Positions 50,694 to 57,929 of a stretch of DNA of 64,000 nucleotides are shown in pieces. The position numbers were made by a program, and so were the translations under genes. Source of the DNA: JBEKZD01 sp050013395 (GTDB lineage Bacteria > Verrucomicrobiota > Verrucomicrobiia > Palsa-1439); assembly GCA_050013395.1 (NCBI GenBank), contig JBEKFI010000006.1, forward strand, positions 1 through 64,000, given 5' to 3'. Position 1 is the stretch's first letter, and every line of letters starts with the position of its first letter. Under the pieces are notes generated by a model, which did not search any database, was not told where the DNA came from, and worked only from the letters and a program-made list of their open reading frames with translations.

Positions 50694-51746
50694 TCATGCG
50701 TGACGCGCTTCCCATTGTTGTTCAGCTTCGGTGAAGTATTCGACGCGCACCTTCTTCCATTCCTTGGTCGAGTAGAGCGCGGCATAGTCGGTGATGCCGG
50801 TTTCCCTGGAAATCTCCGCCAGCACGGTTTCGCACTCTGCCGGTGTGCGGCCGTGAACCATCGTGAACAGGTTGTACGGCCAGTCGGGATAGGTCGGGCG
50901 CCGATAGCAGTGCGTCACCGCGCGAAACCCGGCCATCTTCTCGCCCGCGGCCAGAATCTCGGCGTCGGTACCGCCCACGGCCCAGACGCCCATGGCGTTC
51001 GCGGTGAACCCGACCTCGCGATGCCGCAGCACGGCGCTGAAGCGGCGCATCCTGCCGTTTTCGATCATGGCCGCAGCAGTCCGCTGCAGTTCTTCGAGGC
51101 TGACGCCGAGTCGCGACGCGGTGGCGACGAACGGTTCGGGTTCAATCGCCAAGTCCTTCTGCATCTCGCGCACGAACCGAATCTCCAAATCCGTCAGCGA
51201 CGTGTCGGCTGCCTTGCGGTCTTTGTGCGTGTAGCCACCAGACTTCTTCTCGCACAGATTGGCTGTGCCTTCGACGTCGAGTTCGACGCCGATCTTGAAC
51301 AGGTGGAGTGTCGGCAGCAGCCGCGTCGTGATCGCGCCGCTGGTCTCGTGGAGAACCTGCACCGTCCGCTCCAGACCGAGCCGCGAGTCGGGGCTGACTG
51401 CGATGGTGTACCAGAGGTTGAACGCGTGGTTGCGCTGGTAGTTGTGCGAGACGCCGGGGTGCGCGTTGACGATCGCAGCGGCGGCGTCCATCCCGCTCCG
51501 AGCGGGATCCACGCGGGCGGAGTCGTACTGCGCCGCCACCAGCGACGATTCGTAACCGAGCGAGCGCGTGTCGAAAATGGCGCTGATCTGGCGGATGATT
51601 TTGGCAGCCTTCAACGCCCGCACGCGTTCCATCACCTCCGCCTCGCCGACACCGCCGAGCCGTTCGCCGACCTCGCCCCAGGGTCGGGGCGCGATCGGTA
51701 CCTCGGTTTGCAGGAGGTTCAACAGCTTCTTGTCGGTGCCATCCAT
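50694..51746 (-). CDS. Siroheme decarboxylase, fused AhbA-AhbB-like
   Basis: 350 residues from the ATG at 51746. There are two tandem Lrp/AsnC-like halves. The first has HPGVSHNYQRNHAFNLWYTI; the second has TDLEIRFVREMQKDLAIEPE, RFSAVLRHREVGFTANAMGV and HCYRRPTYPDWPYNLFTMVH. The H-NY-RNH and H-CYRRP segments match siroheme decarboxylase (AhbAB/NirDL), which converts siroheme to 12,18-didecarboxysiroheme for heme d1 or the alternative heme b route. The next gene is a divergent Rieske protein. Confidence 0.85.
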   Translation of the reverse strand: MDGTDKKLLNLLQTEVPIAPRPWGEVGERLGGVGEAEVMERVRALKAAKIIRQISAIFDTRSLGYESSLVAAQYDSARVDPARSGMDAAAAIVNAHPGVSHNYQRNHAFNLWYTIAVSPDSRLGLERTVQVLHETSGAITTRLLPTLHLFKIGVELDVEGTANLCEKKSGGYTHKDRKAADTSLTDLEIRFVREMQKDLAIEPEPFVATASRLGVSLEELQRTAAAMIENGRMRRFSAVLRHREVGFTANAMGVWAVGGTDAEILAAGEKMAGFRAVTHCYRRPTYPDWPYNLFTMVHGRTPAECETVLAEISRETGITDYAALYSTKEWKKVRVEYFTEAEQQWEARHA

Positions 51747-51870
51747 ACGGTCTGCATGCGTCTCAGCGCCAAGATACGGGAACTTGCCCGCCGCGGCAAC
51801 CCGCATCCATCTTGCGGTGGACGCTCGCGGACAATTCGGCTACTATTCCGGGCAAACCGAGCAGACATCC

Positions 51871-52185
51871 ATGAGCGAATTCGTCCCCGTGGCCAAGGTG
51901 GCCGACCTCAAACCCGGCGAATGCAGGACCGTCATGGCGGACGGGCGGGAACTCGCTCTGTTCAACGTCGGGGCAAAGTTCTACTGTCTGGACAACGTTT
52001 GCCCGCACCGCGGCGGCCCGTTGGGCGAGGGGACGCTCGACGGGACCGTCGTCACCTGCCCGTGGCACGGCTGGCGGTTTGATGTGACGACCGGCGTGTC
52101 GCCCGTTGTGCCGACCGCGAAGGTGGAGAAGTTCGACTGCGTCGTCGAAGGCAACGATGTGAAGGTGAAATTGAATGGCAATTAA
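51871..52185 (+). CDS. Rieske [2Fe-2S] ferredoxin-like protein (NirD-type)
   Basis: A 104-residue electron carrier. The cluster ligands are in CPHRGGPLGEGTLDGT and CPWHGWRFD, separated by about 15 residues; the start at 51871 (MSEFVPVAKVADLKPGECRT) is canonical. It overlaps the following UvrB-motif gene by 11 bases and is divergent from the siroheme decarboxylase gene, suggesting linked redox or tetrapyrrole roles. Confidence 0.9.
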   Translation: MSEFVPVAKVADLKPGECRTVMADGRELALFNVGAKFYCLDNVCPHRGGPLGEGTLDGTVVTCPWHGWRFDVTTGVSPVVPTAKVEKFDCVVEGNDVKVKLNGN

Positions 52186-52465
52186 ATCCGCATACGAACT
52201 CGCCCTGGAGCGGATGGCGAAACAATCGCCACAGCCCACCCGTAAGCTCACCGCCGAAGGCAAGGCGAAGTTGGCCGAGCTTGACCGCGTTTACACGGCG
52301 AAGATCGCCGAGCAGGAGTTCGCGCTGAAACCCAAGATTGCCGAAGCCCGCGCCGCGGGAAAGTTTGAAGACGCCGAGAAGCTGGAAGAAACCCTGCACG
52401 CCGAAGTCCAAAAGCTCCGTGGCAAACTCGAAGCGGAGAAGGAAGCCGTGCGGCGGGGCAAGTGA
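52175..52465 (+). CDS. UvrB/UvrC-motif small coiled-coil protein
   Basis: 96 residues, almost wholly charged helix. EARAAGKFEDAEKLEETLHA resembles the UVR motif (A--EDFE-AA-LRD-I) that mediates UvrB-UvrC contact, also found in stress modulators such as McsA. N-terminal KSAYELALERMAK is conserved-looking. It overlaps the Rieske gene by 11 bases. Confidence 0.6.
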   Translation: MAIKSAYELALERMAKQSPQPTRKLTAEGKAKLAELDRVYTAKIAEQEFALKPKIAEARAAGKFEDAEKLEETLHAEVQKLRGKLEAEKEAVRRGK

Positions 52466-53216
52466 ACGCCTGAACGCTCAACGCTCAACGCTTTCACCCC
52501 GAAAGCCTTCGGGGCAAGCCGCTCAACGCCAGTCTGTCTGCGCTCTGGTCAGCGGCGGCTTGGACAGTAGCGTGATGCTGGCGATGCTGGCGAAGCGTCA
52601 CGCGAAAGTTTATCCTGTCTTCATCCGCCACGGCCTCGTGTGGGAGGAGGCGGAGCTTCGGGCACTGCGGCAATTCCTTCGCGCTCTTCGTCGTTCTTCA
52701 TCCTTCATCCCTCATCCTTCATCTTTGGCTTCACTCACCGTCCTCTCTCTTCCCGTGCGCGACATTTACGGCGCGCACTGGAGCACGACTGGCCGCAAAG
52801 TTCCGCATGCCAGTACTCCTGACGACGCAGTCTATCTGCCCGGACGAAACCTGCTGCTGCTCTCCAAAGCGGCTGTCTTCTGCGCCGAGCGCGGCATCCC
52901 CATCATCGCCGTCGGCTCGCTCGGCCACAACCCGTTCGCCGACGCGACGCCCAAATTCTTCCGCGACTTCTCTGCTGCCGCCAGTGCCGGGCTAAGCTGT
53001 CGGCTGAAAGTCATCGCACCGTTTCGCACGTTGACGAAAGAGCAAGTCATTCGGCGCGGTAAACATCTTCCGCTTCGCCTCAGCTTCTCTTGCATATCCC
53101 CGCGCCGCGACCAGCACTGCGGCCGCTGCAACAAATGCGCCGAACGACAGCGCGCGTTTCAGGAGGCGGGCATCCATGATCTAACCCAATACGCGTCCAA
53201 CAGCTTGTCACCCTGA
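52338..53216 (+). CDS. QueC/ExsB-like ATPase, repeat-modified
   Basis: The domain begins at about base 52533 (SVCALVSGGLDSSVMLAML, the PP-loop), continues TPDDAVYLPGRNLLLLSKAA, GSLGHNPFADATPKFFRDFS and ends CGRCNKCAERQRAF (metal ligands). This is a 7-cyano-7-deazaguanine-synthase-like adenylating enzyme. No ATG, GTG or TTG lies between the upstream gene and the domain in this frame; the only one (52338) lies inside the previous gene, so the native start was replaced by a CCCCGAAAGCCTTCGGGG repeat. A further repeat encodes RRSSSFIPHPSSLASL in frame. Confidence 0.7.
   Translation: MPKPAPRESLKTPRSWKKPCTPKSKSSVANSKRRRKPCGGASERLNAQRSTLSPRKPSGQAAQRQSVCALVSGGLDSSVMLAMLAKRHAKVYPVFIRHGLVWEEAELRALRQFLRALRRSSSFIPHPSSLASLTVLSLPVRDIYGAHWSTTGRKVPHASTPDDAVYLPGRNLLLLSKAAVFCAERGIPIIAVGSLGHNPFADATPKFFRDFSAAASAGLSCRLKVIAPFRTLTKEQVIRRGKHLPLRLSFSCISPRRDQHCGRCNKCAERQRAFQEAGIHDLTQYASNSLSP
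52497..52519. repeat. CCCCGAAAGCCTTCGGGG palindrome
   Basis: The same palindrome is present at the ends of both long repeats (about 32547 and 43370). Here it sits where the start of the QueC-like gene should be. Confidence 0.7.
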
Positions 53217-53332
53217 TCCCGCAGTCGCGGGAGAATGGCCTCTGCTGAAATGCTCACGCGCGACTGAGAAAGGCCGAGGTTCTTCGCTTCGCTCAGAATG
53301 ACAAACAGAGCGGTTTGTGTTATGACTCGCGC

Positions 53333-54871
53333 ATGGCCTACGATTCGTTGCGGGAGTTCGTGCAGAGATTGGACGCGGCTGGTGAACTGAAACGCGTCTC
53401 CGTCGAGGTCGATCCTGTTCTGGAGATCACCGAGTTCGCCCACCGCGAGATGAAGTCGCCCCATGGCGGCAAGGCGTTGCTGTTCGAGAAGTGCAAAGGG
53501 TCAAGTTTCCCGCTGCTCATCAACGCTTACGGGTCTTGGAAACGGATGGCGATGGCGCTCGGCGTGAACGATGTCGAAGATGTCGCACGCGAGTTGGAAA
53601 GTTTGCTCAAAGCCAAGCCACCGACATCTTTCCAGGAAGCCATCGCGCTGCTCGGCACGGCGCTGGAGTTGCGGCATGCGAAACCAAAGGTCGTGGAGCG
53701 TTCCGCCTTCGCCAAGGCTTCGGCGGACAGGGGAGCGTGTCAGGAGATGGTGCATGATCTGAGCGGGCAGGCCGGTCGCGGCAAGAATGCCGCTCCCACG
53801 GGGCTGGAGCTTTTGCCGATACAGAAATGCTGGCCGGAGGATGCGGGGCGGTTCATCACGTTGCCGCTGGTTATCACCCGCGATCCCGATACCGGCACGC
53901 GCAATGTCGGCTGCTACCGGATGCAGGTGATCGATGGGCGCACCACCTTCATGCACTGGCAACTGCAGAAAACGGGTGCGCGTCATTGGCGGCGGCATGT
54001 CGGGTTGAGGCAGCGGATGACCGTGGCCGTGGCGCTCGGCGGCGATCCGGTTTATGCGTTTGCGGCGGCCGCGCCGTTGCCGGATGGCATCGACGAATTC
54101 ATGTTCGCCGGTTTCCTGCGGAAGAAATCCGTGGAGATGGTGAAGTGCCAGACGAACGATTTAGAGGTGCCCGCCGATTGCGATTTCGTGCTGGAGGGTT
54201 ATGTGGAGCCGGACGAGAAGCTGGAGATGGAAGGCATGTTCGGCGATCACACAGGTTACTATTCGCTGCCCGAGCCGTATCCGAAATTCCACGTCGAGCG
54301 GATCATGCACCGCCGCGATGCAATTTATCCGAGCACGATCGTCGGCGTGCCGCCGATGGAAGACTTTTACATGGGCGCGGCCAGCGTGCGGATCTTCCTG
54401 CCGGTGTTCAAGATGAATTTCCCCGAAATCGTGGACATGGCGTTGCCGGCCGAGGGCGTGTTTCACAATCTCGTCTTTGTCTCCATCAAGAAAGCGTTCC
54501 CGTATCACGCGATGAAGGTGATGCACGGGTTGTGGGGCATGGGGCAGATGATGTTCACGAAAATCATCGTGGTGGTCGACCACGACGTGAACGTGCACGA
54601 CACCAGCGAGATGTTATTCCGCCTCTGCGCCAATATCGATCCCGAGCGCGACATCATTTTCACCAAGGGGCCTGCGGACGTTTTGGATCATGCGACGCCC
54701 GTGCTCGGCTGCGGGAGCAAAATCGGCATCGACGCCACGCATAAACTACCAAGCGAAGCCAACACGCGTCTTTGGCCGCCCCCGATCAAGATGGATGACG
54801 CGGTGAAGAAACGCGTGGGAGAACTCGTGAGAGCGTTGGAGCGTGGCAGCGTTAGAGCGTGGCAGCGTTAG
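53333..54871 (+). CDS. UbiD-family decarboxylase with in-frame repeat insertions
   Basis: 512 residues from the ATG at 53333. UbiD enzymes use prenylated FMN to (de)carboxylate aromatic acids. QKCWPEDAGRFITLPLVITR, PVLGCGSKIGIDATHKLP and GVPPMEDFYMGAASVRIFLP are family landmarks. Between PKVVE and LLPIQKCW about 40 residues (SAFAKASADRG..., GRGKNAAPT) are encoded by two dispersed repeats, one of them CCGCCTTCGCCAAGGCTTCG; the C-terminus (LERGSVRAWQR) is also repeat-derived. Confidence 0.88.
   Translation: MAYDSLREFVQRLDAAGELKRVSVEVDPVLEITEFAHREMKSPHGGKALLFEKCKGSSFPLLINAYGSWKRMAMALGVNDVEDVARELESLLKAKPPTSFQEAIALLGTALELRHAKPKVVERSAFAKASADRGACQEMVHDLSGQAGRGKNAAPTGLELLPIQKCWPEDAGRFITLPLVITRDPDTGTRNVGCYRMQVIDGRTTFMHWQLQKTGARHWRRHVGLRQRMTVAVALGGDPVYAFAAAAPLPDGIDEFMFAGFLRKKSVEMVKCQTNDLEVPADCDFVLEGYVEPDEKLEMEGMFGDHTGYYSLPEPYPKFHVERIMHRRDAIYPSTIVGVPPMEDFYMGAASVRIFLPVFKMNFPEIVDMALPAEGVFHNLVFVSIKKAFPYHAMKVMHGLWGMGQMMFTKIIVVVDHDVNVHDTSEMLFRLCANIDPERDIIFTKGPADVLDHATPVLGCGSKIGIDATHKLPSEANTRLWPPPIKMDDAVKKRVGELVRALERGSVRAWQR
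53701..53800. repeat. Two palindromic repeats inside ubiD-like gene
   Basis: CCGCCTTCGCCAAGGCTTCG at about 53703 and GGTCGCGGCAAGAATGCCGC at about 53776 (the latter also near 29960, with TCCCAC following). Both preserve the frame. Confidence 0.7.
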
Positions 54872-54885
54872 AGCGTGAGGAGCGC
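54835..54885 (+). repeat. GAGCGTGGCAGCGTTAGAGCG tandem repeat
   Basis: Two and a half units of GCGTGGCAGCGTTAGA overlap the end of the UbiD-like gene and precede the next frame. Confidence 0.7.
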
Positions 54886-55360
54886 ATGAAGGTAGCGGAT
54901 TACAGAGACTTGCGGGTGTATCAACTGGCGTTTGAATCGGCGATGGAGATTTTCGAGTTGAGTCGAGCGTTCCCAACGGAAGAGAAATTACGCGCTCACC
55001 GATCAGATGCGGCGGTCGTCACGGTCGGTCTGCGCGGACATTGCCGAAGCGTGGCGAAAACGCCGTTACGAGGCGGCGTTTGTAAGCAAACTCAGCGACG
55101 CCGATGGCGAGGCAACGGAAACCGAAGTGCACCTTGAGTTCGCGCTGCGCTGCGGTTACCTGCAGAACGACGTGCACGCCCGGCTCAAAGACAAGTACGA
55201 TCACATCTGCCGGCAGTTGACGCTCATGATGGATGACGCTGCGGCTTGGTGCACGCTCGGTGAACGCGTCCGGGAAGAGCTTGCGGAGTACTTCGCCGCA
55301 CGCTCCCACGCTCCACACGCTCAACGCTCTCACGGTTCAATGGACGCTCCACGCTCATGA
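54886..55360 (+). pseudogene. Four-helix bundle protein, frameshifted
   Basis: MKVADYRDLRVYQLAFESAM then EIFELSRAFPTEEK in one frame, continuing YALTDQMRRSSRSVCADIAE with AWRKRRYEAAFVSKLSDADG in the next: the 23S-intervening-sequence/four-helix-bundle family. The shift lies in GAGAAATTACGC (about 54985), one extra base. The end is formed by GCTCAACGCTCTCACG repeats. It may be a sequencing error or a recent inactivation. Confidence 0.75.
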
Positions 55361-55647
55361 CGCTCAAACGCTCTGACGATCCGTTTATTTGTCCGAACTG
55401 CGGTGCAGATGTGCCGGCCGGAGCGAAGGCGTGTCCTGAGTGTGGATCGGATGAAAAGACCGGTTGGTCCGACAAAACCATCTACGACGGGACTGGCATC
55501 GAAGACCCGGACGAAGACGATTTCAACTACGAAGATTGGAGGCGGCGCGAGTCTGGCGGCGCACCCCACAAGAGCAGTATGGGCTGGCTCTGGTGGCTCG
55601 TGGCAGTGGTGGTGTTGGTGATGGTTGTGTGGTTGATGATTAGGTAG
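55357..55647 (+). CDS. Small zinc-ribbon protein with membrane tail
   Basis: 96 residues. The zinc ribbon FICPNCGADVPAGAKACPEC is at about 10-29, followed by an acidic linker (GIEDPDEDDFNYEDW) and a C-terminal helix (WLWWLVAVVVLVMVVWLMI). It is probably tail-anchored in the inner membrane, ribbon in the cytoplasm. The start overlaps the previous frame by four bases. The function is unknown. Confidence 0.8.
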   Translation: MTLKRSDDPFICPNCGADVPAGAKACPECGSDEKTGWSDKTIYDGTGIEDPDEDDFNYEDWRRRESGGAPHKSSMGWLWWLVAVVVLVMVVWLMIR

Positions 55648-55690
55648 GGGCGGACCGCCGGGCCGCCCGCAACTTGATGACAATCGGACA

Positions 55691-55718
55691 CGGCGCGCCC
55701 GGCGGTCGCGCCCTACCC
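55691..55718 (+). repeat. GCGCCCGGCGGTCGCGCCCTACC repeat, copy 3
   Basis: Third copy of the element at 3712 and 4657, just before the oxidoreductase start. Confidence 0.75.
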
Positions 55719-55730
55719 GAGATGTTGATG

Positions 55731-56762
55731 ATGAAAGCAGTGATCTTTCGAGATCATGGCGGAATCGAAAAGCTGGAATACGCGGACGTGCCCGAACCGA
55801 AAATTTCCGCCGAAGAAGTGTCGGTGCGGGTGCGCGGGTGCGCGCTGAATCACCTCGACATCTGGGTGCGGCAGGGACTGGGGATTCCGATCGACATGCC
55901 GCACATCGGCGGCAGCGACATTGCGGGCGAAGTGGCGGCGGTCGGAGCGAACGTGAAGAATCTGAAGCCGGGCCAGCGTGTGATCGTTTCTCCCGGCGTC
56001 ACCGACGGCGCGATTGATGAGTGGACGACGAGTGGTTGGGATTCGATGAGTCCGAGTTTCGACATCGTCGGAATGCGACGGCAGGGCGGTTACGCGGAGT
56101 TTGCGAAGGCGCATCACAGCGACGTGTTGCCCGTCAGCGACAAACTGAGTTTCGAGGAATGGGCGGCGATTCCGCTGGTGACTTTGACCGCGTGGCACAT
56201 GTTGGTGACGCGGGCGCAATTGCGCGCCGGCGAAACCGTGCTGGTGCATGCGGCGGGGTCGGGGATCGGTGCGATGGCGATTCAAGTGGCGAAGCTCTGC
56301 GGCGCTTCATTAGTCATCACGACGGTCGGCTCGGACGAAAAGGCGGCGAAAGCCCTGGCGCTGGGCGCGGATGTGGTGATCAACTACCGCAAACAGGATT
56401 TTGCCGAGGAAGTTCTGAAACTGACAAACAAGCGCGGCGTGAACGTGATCTTCGAGCACATCGGCCCGGAAACATGGCCGAAGAACCTGTCGTGCCTAGC
56501 GCGCTTGGGTCGGATGGTCACGTGCGGCGCGACGAGCGGCCCGCAGGCAACAATGGAAATTCGCGGGTTGTACGTCCGTCAGCACACGATCATGGGCTGT
56601 TACATGGGCGGTCGCAAAGAATTGCTGGAGGTATTGCGCCTCGTCGAAGCGGGCAAACTCCGTCCCGTCGTGGATCGCATGTTTCCGTTGAAGGAAGCCA
56701 CCGCCGCCCAGCAGTACATGCTCGACCGAAAGAATTTCGGGAAGATCGTGCTGAAGGTGTAG
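55731..56762 (+). CDS. Zinc-type alcohol dehydrogenase/quinone oxidoreductase
   Basis: 343 residues from the ATG at 55731 (MKAVIFRDHGGIEKLEYADV); the upstream extension is repeat-derived. Medium-chain dehydrogenase fold: GCALNHLDIWVRQG, HIGGSDIAGEVAAVGANVKN, the cofactor loop GETVLVHAAGSGIGAMAIQV and an ALGADVVINYRKQD strand. It is probably an NADPH-dependent oxidoreductase with unknown substrate. Confidence 0.88.
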   Translation: MKAVIFRDHGGIEKLEYADVPEPKISAEEVSVRVRGCALNHLDIWVRQGLGIPIDMPHIGGSDIAGEVAAVGANVKNLKPGQRVIVSPGVTDGAIDEWTTSGWDSMSPSFDIVGMRRQGGYAEFAKAHHSDVLPVSDKLSFEEWAAIPLVTLTAWHMLVTRAQLRAGETVLVHAAGSGIGAMAIQVAKLCGASLVITTVGSDEKAAKALALGADVVINYRKQDFAEEVLKLTNKRGVNVIFEHIGPETWPKNLSCLARLGRMVTCGATSGPQATMEIRGLYVRQHTIMGCYMGGRKELLEVLRLVEAGKLRPVVDRMFPLKEATAAQQYMLDRKNFGKIVLKV

Positions 56763-57111
56763 CGTTCTGCTTGAGCTACGGCGATTGGCTTATTTCATTA
56801 AGGTTTTTCCTGAGCTTTTTCCGCCGGCTCATCGCTTTTTTGGCTTCGTCAAAATACGCGACATACCGAAGCCATGATATGGCTCTGCAGGAATTCGGTT
56901 TGTTTGCATAACTCGAGTTTATCCCGTGTAGAACCGCGTTGCGGTTCACTATTTCCCCAGAGGCAAATTTGTGTGCCTCGGTATCATTAAGCGGTACTTG
57001 CAGCAAGACGACCGTCAGAATATCTCTTTCGAGATGGACCGACGAGTCAACCCGCGCATCATCACGCTTGCGCGGGATGCAGCCACATTGTAGCCTCAAG
57101 GCTGTGATTCC
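56763..57111. other. Gene-free stretch
   Basis: No gene recognised. A-T-richer segments near 56800-56950 hold only short frames. Confidence 0.4.
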
Positions 57112-57574
57112 ATGAAGCTGTACTTGGAAACGTCCGTGCCGAACTTCCTGTTTCACGATGACGCGCCCGAAAAGCAGGATGTCACCAAACGTTTCTTTCA
57201 GTGGTTGCGGCATTGCGACGATGAATTGTTCACGTCGGTCATCGTGGAGGCGGATAATCAGGCGCGCGCCGCTGCCGCTGCGGGCCAGTCTGCTGGAGGC
57301 AATGGCGCGTTTGCCGGTGACAACCTTGGAATTGACTCCCGAAGCGGTCGGATTGGGAGAAGTGTACGTGCAGCGCGGGATTATCCCCCGGCGATTTCTC
57401 AACGATGCGTTGCAGGTCGCCATCGCTGTTTGCCAGCAGATGGATGTTGTCGTAAGCTGGAACATGAAGCATCTGGTCAATGTGCGGAAAGTCGCGGCCA
57501 TGAATCGTGTCAACTTGGAATACGGGTTGCCGCCGATCCGCATTCACACGCCCGAAGAGGTGATGCCGTTATGA
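57112..57574 (+). pseudogene. PIN-domain toxin, frameshifted
   Basis: MKLYLETSVPNFLFHDDAPE and FFQWLRHCDDELFTSVIVEA in the first frame, then in the next frame RRAPLPLRASLLEAMARLPV, VQRGIIPRRFLNDALQVAIA and VVSWNMKHLVNVRKVAAMNR: one PIN nuclease domain. The switch occurs near 57250. The downstream partner overlaps by four bases (ATGA), so the pair is toxin-antitoxin-like with a probably disabled toxin. Confidence 0.75.
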
Positions 57575-57771
57575 AACGCGCGACCGAACCCAGGGCACTG
57601 AAAGAGTTGCACCGCATCCGGGAACGCATGGCCGGGGAGGCACGGAAAGTGGGCGTGGCGCGGTATTATCTGGCGCTGAACAAATCCTCTGAATGGCTTC
57701 GCGGAAAACCCCGCACGAGGCAGGCGGCGGCAGCCGTTTGCGAGAAACCAACTCGCAAATACGGCAGCTAG
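57571..57771 (+). CDS. Small partner of the PIN protein (putative antitoxin)
   Basis: 66 residues, basic, helical: ALKELHRIRERMAGEARKVG is a pattern seen in short proteins next to PIN toxins. It overlaps the PIN stop by four bases. The C-terminal half (KPRTRQAAAAVCEKPTRKY) is less typical. Confidence 0.55.
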   Translation: MKRATEPRALKELHRIRERMAGEARKVGVARYYLALNKSSEWLRGKPRTRQAAAAVCEKPTRKYGS

Positions 57772-57929
57772 GAACACGCAAAAGAACCAGAGACTCTTCT
57801 CCCGCCAAGGCGGGATCAGAATGACAACCTTAAGTAGGGATTGGTTTACGGAGAAGCTCTGACCGCCTTGCCAAAAGGCTTGCGCGTGTACTGGCTCACT
57901 CCTAAAGTCGCGGTGGTTAAACTTGCGCG

